Assembly: GCA_015066225.1 (NCBI GenBank)
Contig: SVOT01000002.1
Coordinates: forward strand, 340,219 to 404,218
DNA: 64,000 nucleotides
Direction: 5' to 3'
Source of the DNA: Oscillospiraceae bacterium
Lineage (GTDB): Bacteria > Bacillota > Clostridia > Oscillospirales > Acutalibacteraceae
Numbering within the stretch: position 1 is the first letter of the stretch; each line of letters opens with the position of its first letter. The translations under genes were made by a program, and so were the position numbers. This document shows, one piece after another, positions 26,107-33,451 of the stretch. A model generated the notes under the pieces. That model had not been told where the DNA came from. It did no database searches and worked only from the letters and a program-made list of their open reading frames with translations.

Positions 26107-28011
26107 TTGAGTAAAAAAACTAAACGCTTTTTTATTTTTGCCGTTGCGGTTTTGTTAACTTTTGTTGCGGGCTTTATCCTTCCTTGGCTGTCACAGCTTT
26201 CACCGGGCTTTCTGGGTGGTGCACCTGTTGTTGACGGTGTGCTTGACGGAGTTGTGGTTGAAGGCGGTAAAGACATATATCTCAGCGGCGAGTGGCAATT
26301 TTTTAAAGGGGAACATATTATATCCCAAAATCTTGAAAATATTGAGCCCGATTCATACGTTAAAGTTCCGTCGCCGTGGACAGAGTATGAGTTAGACGGG
26401 CACAAGCTCAATAACGGCGGCAGTGCAAGCTACCGTGCATACATAAAGAACATTGACACAAAAGAGCCTTTTGTTGTTACCGTGCCCAACGTTCCCGGTC
26501 AATGTAAGGTTTTTGTGGATGGTGAATGCGTTTTTTTAAACCGTGGCTTTTATGCTGATTCCGTGACGTTGACTGCAGGCACGTATTCGCAACCTGTAGC
26601 ACCTGATTTTGAAGATAACGTTACTCACGAAATTGTAATTGAAATGACCTGCGAGTATTCAAGCGGGCTGACAACAATCCCGGTTCTTTCTGAATACGAG
26701 CATTTTCAGAGCAATACGATGACAAATCTTGCTCTCAGATACCTTTTGGTGGGTATTGTGCTGTTCTTTGCATTGGCTGTTCTTCTTTTCACTATTATGA
26801 GAAAAGATATGAATATTCAGATATGGCTTGTTGTTTTGTGCGTTGCGTTTATTTTCAGAATGCTCATTTCAAACACAGGCTATCTCGCATCATACAGGCT
26901 TTTCGGCGGCATTAACTATGAGATAATGGTGAGTCTTGTGTTTGTCAGCACATACATAATAAAGCTTTCTATGATGATGCACCTTAACAATACGGCAAGG
27001 CTCAACATAAAGCAGAACACAATTGTGTTTATTTCCGCACTGTTTCTGATATGTGCCTTTGTGCCGTATTTCCTGTACGATTATATTTACGTTGCGGATG
27101 CGTATATATGGCTTCAATCCGTGCCGTATATTCTTGATATTGTTATGATATACAAGCTGTCAGAGGCGATTGCAGAGAAGAAGCGCTTTTCGGCTGTTCA
27201 CCTTGTGGCGTATTGCATAACGGCGGCGGCAATAATAATTGACAACTACTTTATTAACGGCTATATTTCGGGAACGGTGTCTTGGGTGATGCCCACGGCA
27301 TGTGTTGTGTTTATCAGCTGTATGGTGCTTGTTCATTTTGTTGAAACTATTGAGGCTTTCTCGAAAGCCAAGGAAGCGGCACGGCTTTCAAGAGAGCTCA
27401 GCGATATAAATATGACGCTTATGCTCAGCCAGATTCAGCCCCACTTCTTATATAATGCACTGAATACCATAAAATATTTAACAAAAAAAGACCCCAAAAC
27501 GGCAGAAACGGCAATAGTCAAGTTTTCAAACTATCTCAGGGCAAATATGGATTCTTTAACACAAAAGGAACCGATACCCTTTGAAAACGAGCTTGAGCAC
27601 GTGAAAAACTATATATCTATTGAGATGCTGCGCTTTGCAGACAGGCTGAGTGTTGAATATGATATTAGCTTTTCGGATTTTAAAATACCGCCGTTAACAG
27701 TTCAGCCCATTGCAGAAAATGCAATAAAACACGGCGTTAATCAGCGACCCGAGGGCGGAACTGTTAAAATCTCCGCCTATGAAGAGGGCGGCAACGCCAT
27801 AGTTGTTGTTGAAGACAACGGTGTGGGCTTTGATATTAATCAGAAGCACACCGACAACCGCTCACACGTGGGCATAAAAAATATTATTGTGCGCCTTAAA
27901 GAAATGATGAATGCCGAGGTCAAAATTGAAAGTGTTATCGGCGAGGGCACAAAGGTTACTATTATAATTCCCAAGGAGGAAGCTTATAATGAGAATAATG
28001 GCAGTAGATGA
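26107..28011 (+). CDS. LytS-type membrane sensor histidine kinase with extracellular 7TMR-DISM-like domain
   Basis: The 634-residue protein has an N-terminal membrane segment, an extracellular beta-sandwich (about 40-205; GEWQFFKGE, KVPSPWTEYE, ASYRAYIKN), seven membrane segments (about 210-425), a short helix and a His_kinase domain (about 440-560). The phospho-accepting His lies in QIQPHFLYNALNTIKY. The ATPase part has AENAIKHGVNQRPEGG (N box) and EDNGVGFD (G1). The layout matches 7TMR-DISM receptors that sense ligands outside the cell. The TTG at 26107 is used because AAGGAGGG lies 7 bp upstream. Its stop overlaps the response-regulator start by 23 bp. Confidence 0.88.
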   Translation: MSKKTKRFFIFAVAVLLTFVAGFILPWLSQLSPGFLGGAPVVDGVLDGVVVEGGKDIYLSGEWQFFKGEHIISQNLENIEPDSYVKVPSPWTEYELDGHKLNNGGSASYRAYIKNIDTKEPFVVTVPNVPGQCKVFVDGECVFLNRGFYADSVTLTAGTYSQPVAPDFEDNVTHEIVIEMTCEYSSGLTTIPVLSEYEHFQSNTMTNLALRYLLVGIVLFFALAVLLFTIMRKDMNIQIWLVVLCVAFIFRMLISNTGYLASYRLFGGINYEIMVSLVFVSTYIIKLSMMMHLNNTARLNIKQNTIVFISALFLICAFVPYFLYDYIYVADAYIWLQSVPYILDIVMIYKLSEAIAEKKRFSAVHLVAYCITAAAIIIDNYFINGYISGTVSWVMPTACVVFISCMVLVHFVETIEAFSKAKEAARLSRELSDINMTLMLSQIQPHFLYNALNTIKYLTKKDPKTAETAIVKFSNYLRANMDSLTQKEPIPFENELEHVKNYISIEMLRFADRLSVEYDISFSDFKIPPLTVQPIAENAIKHGVNQRPEGGTVKISAYEEGGNAIVVVEDNGVGFDINQKHTDNRSHVGIKNIIVRLKEMMNAEVKIESVIGEGTKVTIIIPKEEAYNENNGSR

Positions 28012-28786
28012 CGAATTACTCGCTCTTGAGGATTTTGAAGACACCTGTAAAGAGGTTGGCATAACCGATGAAATCGTAAAATTCAGCAATCCGCTGGATG
28101 CTTTGAGCTATGCGGCTATGAACAAGGTTGACATCGCTTTTCTTGATATTGAAATGCCAATAATAAAGGGTATTGACCTTGCGAAAAGAATAAAGGCGGT
28201 CAGCCCCAACGTGAGAATCGTTTTTGCAACAAGCTACAGCGAATATGCTCTTGAGGCTTTTTCTGCGGATGCAGTTGATTATGTTATGAAGCCCTACGAG
28301 CCCGAGGACATTAAAAGGGCTTATGACAAGGCGCTTCTTGTTCGTGACGTTGTTGCAGAAAACCACGTTTTTGTTAAAACCTTCGGTTATTTTGACGTTT
28401 TTGTTGATGGCAAATCCGTTTCGTTCACAAGTGCGAAATCAAAGGAGCTGCTGGCACTTCTGGTTGACCGTAACGGCGGGGTTATAACAACCGAGCAGGC
28501 AATAGCAATCCTTTGGGAGGGCAGAAAATACGACGAAACGGTTCAGTCGCTTTTCAGAAAGGTTCTTAAATCCCTCAGAGCATCTCTTGAAGAAGTGGGA
28601 ATTCAGGATATTTTCATTGATAACAGAAATCAGCGTAGTATAGACAAGAGTAAATTTGCTTGCGATTATTACGATTTTCTTGAAAACGGCAAAAGCGACA
28701 GAATAAAATACTTCGGAAAATATATGGAGCAATACGAGTGGGCGAAGGACACTGAGAATCAGATAAACGCAATGTTTAATTTGTAA
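27989..28786 (+). CDS. Response regulator with SARP-like winged-helix output domain
   Basis: The 265-residue protein has a receiver domain (about 1-120) with acidic pair DDE, phospho-acceptor D53 in FLDIEMP, Thr/Ser in ATSYSEY and Lys in MKPYEPED. The C-terminal part (about 125-250) reads FGYFDVFVDGKSVSF...SKELLALLVDRNGGVITTEQAIAILW, the OmpR/SARP-type winged helix, not the LytTR domain usual for LytS partners. It should bind DNA once phosphorylated by the overlapping kinase gene. ATG 27989 follows GGAGGAAGC. Confidence 0.85.
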   Translation: MRIMAVDDELLALEDFEDTCKEVGITDEIVKFSNPLDALSYAAMNKVDIAFLDIEMPIIKGIDLAKRIKAVSPNVRIVFATSYSEYALEAFSADAVDYVMKPYEPEDIKRAYDKALLVRDVVAENHVFVKTFGYFDVFVDGKSVSFTSAKSKELLALLVDRNGGVITTEQAIAILWEGRKYDETVQSLFRKVLKSLRASLEEVGIQDIFIDNRNQRSIDKSKFACDYYDFLENGKSDRIKYFGKYMEQYEWAKDTENQINAMFNL

Positions 28787-28808
28787 TTATTATAATAAAC
28801 GTAATAAC

Positions 28809-28901
28809 GATTATAGTTAGTCGAAACAGTGTGAAATTACACTGTTTCGATACCAAATTATGATTTGGTATCGAATTTTCTTCGAAAATTCGACTATAAT
28901 C
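28809..28901. repeat. Cloverleaf-like inverted-repeat cluster 1
   Basis: An outer 9-bp stem GATTATAGT (28809-28817) / ACTATAATC (28893-28901) encloses three hairpins: a 12-bp stem TCGAAACAGTGT at 28821-28850, an 8-bp stem TACCAAAT at 28851-28870, and a 10-bp stem TCGAATTTTC at 28871-28893. Together they account for almost every base. No gene lies in 28787-29058. Confidence 0.8.
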
Positions 28902-28907
28902 CTTTCA

Positions 28908-29009
28908 ATGAGTGTAATGCAAAATTGTATTTATAAAAAACAATTTTGCTAAAAGCCGATAAAATCGGCTTTTGCGAAACGCGACTGCGTTTCGACAAAT
29001 TACAATCAT
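28908..29009. repeat. Cloverleaf-like inverted-repeat cluster 2
   Basis: The outer stem ATGAGTGTAAT (28908-28918) / ATTACAATCAT (28999-29009), with one mismatch, encloses three hairpins. These are GCAAAATTGT/ACAATTTTGC (28919-28949), AAAAGCCGAT/ATCGGCTTTT (28951-28973, 3-nt loop) and CGAAACGC/GCGTTTCG (28975-28994, 4-nt loop). It has the same plan as cluster 1 but unrelated stem sequences. Confidence 0.8.
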
Positions 29010-29012
29010 TAT

Positions 29013-29053
29013 AAAAACGGATGCAGAGAATTTGAAAATCTGCATCCGTTTTT
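29013..29053. terminator. Bidirectional intrinsic terminator
   Basis: A 15-bp stem AAAAACGGATGCAGA (29013-29027) / TCTGCATCCGTTTTT (29039-29053), 6 bp beyond the GH3 stop; its A/T ends serve both strands. Confidence 0.9.
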
Positions 29054-29058
29054 GTTGT

Positions 29059-31482
29059 TTATTTAATTTTCATAACAACGCCCAAAACGTGCTTTGCTGT
29101 ATCCTGCATTTCGCCTAGGGTTATGCCGTCGGGTTTGCCGAATGTCTTTAGAAGTGTGCCATCGGGCTTCTTTTTGCCGGTGCGCTTGCCACCGGGCATA
29201 AGAACATCAACGCCCGCTCTTACACGGTATGCGTTATCCTTCATTTCGGGGAACTCGGGGCTGTTGGTGTATTGCATCCACCAGTCGGTCATAACAAGAC
29301 CCGAAAAGCCCCACTCCTGACGAAGAATGCGTGTGCAGAGATTGTAGTTGTAGTGACCCCACACGCCGTTTATTTTGTTGTAGGATGTCATAATAGTCAA
29401 GGGGCTTGCTTCTTTAACGCAGATTTCAAAGCCCTTGAGGTAAATCTCACGCAACGCTCTTTCTGAAAGGCGGGAGTCTGTTTTGTTTCGGTTTGTTTCC
29501 TGACTGTTGCAGGCAAAGTGCTTGGGACAGGCGGCAACGCCCGCACTCTGCACGCCATTTACAACAGCGGCGGCTGTTTTGCCTGTTACAAACGGGTCTT
29601 CGGAATAATATTCAAAGTTTCTGCCGCAAAGGGGACTTCTGTGAATATTCATACCCGGTGCCAGAAGAATGTCTGAGCCTTTTTCTTTCATTTCGGCACC
29701 AACCTTGGCATAAATTTCTTGAGCCAAAGGCAGATTCCACATTGAGGAAAGCGCCGTGCCGATGGGAAGAAGCGAGCAACAAGCCTTTATGCGTATGCCT
29801 GAGGGGCCGTCGGTGGTGGTCAGGGGGGCAACACCCTTTTTTCGAAGTGAGGGCAGAACACCCGCCATGGTGCCTGCGTTGCCCTCGTTACCGAGGGAGC
29901 TGTTCATTGTGTAGTCGCCACGGCTGATTGCCTCAAGCTCGTCAAGAGTCAGTTGCGAAACGAACTCATCAAGAGTGTTTTTGCCGTTTCTGACGTCATC
30001 CAGGGTGATGCCGAGATTGCCCTTGTAGCCACAATCAGCGGGAAGATTTTCGAGAATTATTTCTTTAAGGTTTTCTGTTGAAAGGGGAACGTTTTCAAAT
30101 TCTTCAATCAGTTTGCCGTTTACTTCTTTCGGGAAAATTCTTTCAAAGTGGTATTTCGGTGCGCTGACTTCCTTGAGCTCTTCAATGACTATGGTGTTGT
30201 CGATATTCAAGGACCACACCCTTTCGGTGTCACGGCAGTTGTCGCCTATATAGAAGATATATTCGCCTTTTTCGACGACATAGCAGCTTTTGTGACCTGT
30301 TTTGCCGCTGTCATCATAAGAAGCAAGCAAATTGAGAGGAACGGTTATGGTGAAATTCTCACTTTCGCCGTTTTTGAGCTCGTTTGTTTTATGAAATCCG
30401 CAAAGCACTTTTGCGGGCTTTCCGAGAGAACCCTGTGGCTGTGAAACGTAAACCTGCACAACGTCCTTGCCGCAAAGCTCAGCCGTGTTGGTGGTTTTAC
30501 CGCTGAGGGTTATCTGCGAATTCTGAAAGCTACCGCCAGAAAATTCTCTTTTGAAAGAAGCGTAGCCCATACCGAAGCCGAAGGGGTAAAGAACCTTTTC
30601 GGGTGCAAAGGTTTCAAAATAACGGTAGCCAACGTAAATATCCTCGGTGTAGTTGTTATAATCCTTTTCGCCGAAATCGTCGGAGCATGGGTAGTCAAAA
30701 TAGTTGGCGGCGATTGTGTCGGGGAGCCTGCCCGAGGGCTCGGCTTTGCCGAGAAGCACGTCTGCAACGGCGTTGCCGCTTTCCATACCGCCCTGCCAGG
30801 GGATAAGAATAGCGGAGCTGTTTTTGAGAAGCTCTTTTTCCCAAGCCATATCGATTATGCTGCCGACGTTGAGAACGATAACGGTTTTTTCAAACGCCTT
30901 GTTAACACGCTCTATGAGTGATTTTTCATCGGCGGTGAGAAGATAGCTGCCCTCGGTGAGGTAGTTTTCTCTGTCTTCACCTGCGGAGCGACCGATAACG
31001 ATAACGGCGCAATCACTCTTTTTGGCGGCGGTTTCAATAACGCTTGTTTCAATGGGCATTTCTTCATAATAATGGGGCCAATGTCCCCAGAAGCCGTGGT
31101 CGGGAGGATTCTTTTTGCACCACTCCTTATAGATATCTGAAAGCTCGGTGTTGATTTTTGCACCTGCGTTTTCAAGACCCTCCATAAGGCTGACGGTGTA
31201 GGGCTTTATAACGTCGCCGCCTGAGCCGTAGCCAACGAACATATAATCGTTCTGAACTCTGCCGAAAACCGAGATAACCCGGTTTTCGGAAAGGGGCAGA
31301 ACGCTGTCGTTTCTCAAAAGCACCGTGCCCTCTGCCCCCGCTTTTCTGAGAAGCTCGGGCATACCGGGTGTGACAGACCTGTCAAGACCGTCGTTCGATT
31401 TTGCCTCGTTCTGGGCAAGGCGGTTAATGGCAAACCCGATTGTGTTGAACAGCTTGCGCTTGGCTTTTTCAATGAATTTCAT
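29059..31482 (-). CDS. Glycoside hydrolase family 3 beta-glycosidase with permuted domain order
   Basis: The 807-residue protein has the GH3 domains in reversed order. The GH3 C-terminal alpha/beta domain comes first (about 35-300; GTVLLRNDSVLPL, VFGRVQND, VIGRSAGEDRE, WQGGMESGNAVADVLLG). A fibronectin-III-like domain follows (about 340-440; VVQVYVSQP, VLCGFHKT). The TIM barrel is last (about 490-807; TTDGPSGIR, LLAPGMNIHRSPLCGRNFEY, CPKHFACNSQE). The nucleophile is D733 in VMTDWW. Such permuted GH3 enzymes are known from Ruminococcus and Butyrivibrio. No signal peptide, so it probably acts on imported beta-glucosides. Downstream of the stop is a strong terminator. Confidence 0.9.
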   Translation of the reverse strand: MKFIEKAKRKLFNTIGFAINRLAQNEAKSNDGLDRSVTPGMPELLRKAGAEGTVLLRNDSVLPLSENRVISVFGRVQNDYMFVGYGSGGDVIKPYTVSLMEGLENAGAKINTELSDIYKEWCKKNPPDHGFWGHWPHYYEEMPIETSVIETAAKKSDCAVIVIGRSAGEDRENYLTEGSYLLTADEKSLIERVNKAFEKTVIVLNVGSIIDMAWEKELLKNSSAILIPWQGGMESGNAVADVLLGKAEPSGRLPDTIAANYFDYPCSDDFGEKDYNNYTEDIYVGYRYFETFAPEKVLYPFGFGMGYASFKREFSGGSFQNSQITLSGKTTNTAELCGKDVVQVYVSQPQGSLGKPAKVLCGFHKTNELKNGESENFTITVPLNLLASYDDSGKTGHKSCYVVEKGEYIFYIGDNCRDTERVWSLNIDNTIVIEELKEVSAPKYHFERIFPKEVNGKLIEEFENVPLSTENLKEIILENLPADCGYKGNLGITLDDVRNGKNTLDEFVSQLTLDELEAISRGDYTMNSSLGNEGNAGTMAGVLPSLRKKGVAPLTTTDGPSGIRIKACCSLLPIGTALSSMWNLPLAQEIYAKVGAEMKEKGSDILLAPGMNIHRSPLCGRNFEYYSEDPFVTGKTAAAVVNGVQSAGVAACPKHFACNSQETNRNKTDSRLSERALREIYLKGFEICVKEASPLTIMTSYNKINGVWGHYNYNLCTRILRQEWGFSGLVMTDWWMQYTNSPEFPEMKDNAYRVRAGVDVLMPGGKRTGKKKPDGTLLKTFGKPDGITLGEMQDTAKHVLGVVMKIK

Positions 31483-31573
31483 AAAAGCACCTCCGTTGAT
31501 TATACTTGGATTATACAGGTTTTCACCCGTTGGGTCAATATGGGAAGTAATAAAGGTAAATAAAAATAAACCC

Positions 31574-31602
31574 TTGACAATGATGGCTTATGAATGTATA
31601 AT
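31574..31602 (+). promoter_or_regulatory. Perfect consensus promoter of tRNA-Thr
   Basis: TTGACA (31574-31579), 17-bp spacer, TATAAT (31597-31602), with transcription expected from about 31609. Confidence 0.9.
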
Positions 31603-31622
31603 AACTTTTGCTTGTTAAGCAC

Positions 31623-31698
31623 GCTGATATAGCTCAGGCGGTAGAGTGCATCCTTGGTAAGGATGAGGTCACCGGTTCGAATCCGGTTATCAGCTCCA
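31623..31698 (+). tRNA. tRNA-Thr (anticodon GGT)
   Basis: The 76-nt tRNA has a 7-bp acceptor stem (GCTGATA / TATCAGC) and an anticodon stem CATCC/GGATG with GGT at 31656-31658. The T arm is CCGGTTCGAATCCGG, and CCA is encoded at 31696-31698. A consensus promoter and a terminator flank it, so it is a monocistronic tRNA gene reading threonine codons ACC and ACT. Confidence 0.97.
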
Positions 31699-31700
31699 AA

Positions 31701-31736
31701 AAGAAAGACACGATGAAAATCGTGTCTTTCTTTTTG
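31701..31736 (+). terminator. Intrinsic terminator of tRNA-Thr
   Basis: Stem AGAAAGACACGAT / ATCGTGTCTTTCT with loop GAAA, followed by T4, directly after the tRNA. Confidence 0.92.
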
Positions 31737-31739
31737 TGT

Positions 31740-31936
31740 TTGTGTCCGCAAGGACACAATATCGTTTTGCAACGTAGTTGCAAACCTCATTTGACCGTTA
31801 GGTCAACATCGTTCCGCTGTGCGCACACAAAACGATGTTACGGCAAAAGCCGTAAACGATGTTGCCTTCGGCAAACAGTGTTGTGCTTCACACAAACGAT
31901 GTGGGCTAACGCCCAATGATGTTGCACGGCGTGCAA
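31740..31936. repeat. Array of nine different small hairpins joined by a conserved CGATG-like linker
   Basis: Hairpins: TTGTGTCC (31740-31759), TTTGCAAC (31766-31784), TTGACC (31791-31806), TGTGCGCACA (31818-31827), TTACGGC (31838-31855), TTGCC (31862-31874), TTGTG (31881-31895), TGGGC (31902-31915) and TTGCAC (31922-31936). Linkers include CATCG, AACGATG, ACGATG (twice), ACAGTG and ATGATG. The stems differ in sequence but nearly all keep perfect pairing; the linkers stay nearly constant. No gene lies in 31699-32057. Confidence 0.8.
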
Positions 31937-32053
31937 AATATGGTATAGTTTACTTACAAATGAGTGATAGCAATGAAAGATGGTAAGCTTTTTGTTTTGT
32001 CTATTTCTAATAATATCCGCATCCCTTGAAATGATTTTTGTCGGGATGCGGAG
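31922..32053 (+). ncRNA. Possible small transcript with 18-codon reading frame
   Basis: TTGCAC (31922-31927), 16-bp spacer and TATAGT (31944-31949) could start an RNA near 31956 that ends at the hairpin 32016-32052 (TCCGCATCCC / GGGATGCGGA, then T6). Inside is an ATG at 31973 with 18 codons before TGA at 32029, but only a weak ribosome site. The terminator points in the plus direction although no other plus-strand gene precedes it. Confidence 0.3.
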
Positions 32054-32059
32054 TTTTTT
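32016..32059 (+). terminator. Intrinsic terminator, plus-oriented
   Basis: Stem TCCGCATCCC (32016-32025) / GGGATGCGGA (32043-32052), followed by GTTTTTT. The minus side has no good T run. Confidence 0.75.
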
Positions 32060-32258
32060 ATTTTAACCCAAGAATATAATCTGCTGACACGTTATAATAT
32101 TTGCAGAGTGCGATAATGTGTCTTACGGGTATTTCGTTTTCGCCTTTTTCATAGCGAGAATAAACCTGTTGGGTTGTTCCTAAATAATCGGCGATTTCCT
32201 TTTGGGTTTTATCGTTATCTTCTCGTAAGTCCCGGATTATTACAATAAAACTTTTCAT
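32058..32258 (-). CDS. Small XRE-family transcriptional regulator
   Basis: The 66-residue protein is a single HTH_3 domain: LREDNDKTQKEIADYLGTTQQVYSRYEKGENEIP, with a C-terminal helix HIIALCKYYNVSADYILGLK. This is the Cro/CI-like fold used as autoregulated repressors in mobile elements and small regulons. Two identical-plan 18-bp palindromes lie just upstream and overlap the promoter of the divergent gene, so it probably represses both itself and its neighbour. GGAGATAG precedes the ATG. Confidence 0.9.
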   Translation of the reverse strand: MKSFIVIIRDLREDNDKTQKEIADYLGTTQQVYSRYEKGENEIPVRHIIALCKYYNVSADYILGLK

Positions 32259-32297
32259 ATAACTATCTCCTTGATGTGTGATAGTTAAATTTTACAT

Positions 32298-32315
32298 TAC
32301 ACTATATTTGGTGTA
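32298..32315. promoter_or_regulatory. Operator palindrome 1 of the XRE regulator
   Basis: TACAC-N8-GTGTA; 18 bp. Its centre is 25 bp from that of operator 2, and inner positions are also nearly the same (TATATTTG versus TAGATATG). Confidence 0.7.
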
Positions 32316-32344
32316 TTGACTTTACACTAGATATGGTGTATATT
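32316..32344 (+). promoter_or_regulatory. Divergent promoter overlapped by operator palindrome 2
   Basis: TTGACT (32316-32321), 17-bp spacer and TATATT (32339-32344). Operator 2, TACAC-N8-GTGTA at 32323-32340, fills the spacer and touches the -10, so XRE binding would block it. Confidence 0.7.
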
Positions 32345-32400
32345 ATTCGCGGTAAACAGATAATTAATACCAAAAGCAAATCGAGGTTTGCATTTTTCGT

Positions 32401-32434
32401 GTGTGTGACTTCGGTTGCACACTTTTTTGTTTTA
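32401..32434 (+). terminator. Leader terminator or attenuator upstream of the zinc-ribbon gene
   Basis: A 9-bp stem (32401-32409 / 32414-32422) capped by a TTCG tetraloop, then T6GT4, 12 bp before the ATG and about 50 bp after the expected transcription start. A smaller GCAAA/TTTGC hairpin followed by T5 lies at 32376-32397. Confidence 0.7.
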
Positions 32435-32446
32435 AGGAGGGTAAAT

Positions 32447-32725
32447 ATGAATAAAGGCGGTCTTGCGATTTTAGGTGTTGGTGTGTTTATCTTTATATGC
32501 GGTTATTTATCTGAAGAAAAAGTAATAATGGGTTTTGCTGCATTTATAATTCTAGCCGGATTTGGGTTGCTTGCTGCAAAAACATCTAACGGTAAAAATC
32601 CCGTAACAGGACAAGTGTATTTCCGATGCCCAAATTGCAAACGAAATGCCGGCGAAGAAATCCCTAAAGAAAAGCAAGAAAACGGGAAATCGTACAAGTG
32701 TACCATTTGTAATTACAAATGGTAA
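32447..32725 (+). CDS. Small two-helix membrane protein with C-terminal zinc ribbon
   Basis: This 92-residue protein has two hydrophobic segments (about 4-20 and 27-45) and then FRCPNCKRNA...SYKCTICNYKW, a four-cysteine (CPNC/CTIC) ribbon. Not recognised as a named family. The ATG at 32447 has AAGGAGGG upstream, and the frame upstream to 32333 overlaps the leader hairpin. It is divergent from the XRE gene and controlled by the same operators, suggesting a two-gene regulatory module. Confidence 0.65.
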   Translation: MNKGGLAILGVGVFIFICGYLSEEKVIMGFAAFIILAGFGLLAAKTSNGKNPVTGQVYFRCPNCKRNAGEEIPKEKQENGKSYKCTICNYKW

Positions 32726-32813
32726 TTATAAAAAATTCTATAAACAAGCGTACTATAAATATAGTAAGGTTTTATATTGGTTCAATTTTGAGTGTTGCGT
32801 GGCTAATGAATAA

Positions 32814-32996
32814 TCTTTGCCATTCCGCCGCATAGATAGCGACCATATTTGGGATTCTGAAATTACAAATGAATCGTTAAATACAATTAAAGAATATCGA
32901 GAAAATGCAGCTAGAATTATTTCCACAAAAAACAAAAAATCCCACAGGAAACCTGCGGAACAAAATAAAAATATAAAAGCTATAAAATTGAAATAA
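32814..32996 (+). pseudogene. C-terminal gene remnant (lysine-rich tail)
   Basis: An open frame after an in-frame stop reads FRRIDSDHIWDS, TIKEYRENAARII, then a Lys/Asn-rich tail ending KAIKLK and a stop. It has no start codon or ribosome site and looks like the end of a larger accessory protein. Family not identified. It ends next to an inverted repeat CCCTTGACCG (32997-33006) / CGGTCAAGGG (33031-33040). Confidence 0.35.
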
Positions 32997-33040
32997 CCCT
33001 TGACCGAGTGTTTCTTTACACACTGTTTGCCGGTCAAGGG
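32997..33040. terminator. Inverted repeat between two convergent remnants
   Basis: A 10-bp stem CCCTTGACCG / CGGTCAAGGG with an inner AGTGT/ACACT stem. T tracts are weak on both sides, so termination is possible rather than certain. Confidence 0.5.
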
Positions 33041-33141
33041 CTATTTCTGTTCACTCTTGATATCTAACATCTTTTTGTGTACCTCTCTTTCATAGGCTTG
33101 CAAGATTTTCTGCTTCTTGAAATTCATTCATAAACTACACT

Positions 33142-33354
33142 TTATTTTTTCATTCCCTCAAGTGGGAACACACTTTGTTCTGAATAATCTTCTTTTTCAG
33201 AAACCTTGCGTTTTTGCTCTGCGGGTTTAGTGTTCAACTTTGCCTCAATCAAATCTTTTTGTTTGATTTTAGCTTTTGCTGAAGTTAACACTTCCGGCTT
33301 TTGTTGAAGTGACTCTATCCGTCTTTTAAGAGCTAAGAAAAGTTAGTTGTACAT
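33142..33354 (-). pseudogene. Small gene interrupted by a stop at codon 4 (accessory-type basic protein)
   Basis: On the minus strand ATG TAC AAC TAA at 33354-33343 is followed in the same frame by about 66 codons (LALKRRIESLQQKPEV, KIKQKDLIEAKLNTKPAEQK, ending FPLEGMKK). A ribosome site AAAGGTGGG precedes the ATG. A single change of the fourth codon (for example CAA to TAA) would explain the break. The Lys/Glu/Gln-rich content resembles small plasmid or integrative-element proteins, but no family is recognised. Confidence 0.4.
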
Positions 33355-33386
33355 CGGACCCACCTTTTTCTTTTTAGGTTTGGTTG

Positions 33387-33398
33387 TTACCTGTACAT
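33387..33398 (-). other. Duplicate mini reading frame ATG TAC AGG TAA
   Basis: About 44 bp upstream of the interrupted small gene there is a near copy of its ribosome site and first codons (AAAGGGTGAGTCC then ATG TAC AGG TAA). The two 22-bp blocks, 33348-33370 and 33392-33413, share TGTACAT-GGAC-CACC. Both read three codons and stop. Confidence 0.4.
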
Positions 33399-33422
33399 TG
33401 GACTCACCCTTTCTTTGTCTAT

Positions 33423-33451
33423 ATCATATCACGAAAAAACAGGGTTTTCAA
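33423..33451 (-). promoter_or_regulatory. Promoter of the interrupted small gene
   Basis: On the minus strand TTGAAA (33446-33451), 17-bp spacer, TATGAT (33423-33428), upstream of both mini reading frames. Confidence 0.6.

Noticed and set aside
28809..29009. tRNA-like genes suggested by the cloverleaf outline
   Set aside because: Stem lengths (8-12 bp), 3-nt loops and the lack of any T-loop GTTCGA or CCA end are incompatible with tRNA.
31740..31936. CRISPR array or integron attC array
   Set aside because: No constant repeat of 25 bp or more and no equal-length spacers; stems are too short for attC, and no cas or integrase gene is near.
32753..33037. Minus-strand frame of 94 codons
   Set aside because: It runs across the inverted repeat and opposite a better remnant frame; no ribosome site and no recognisable domain.
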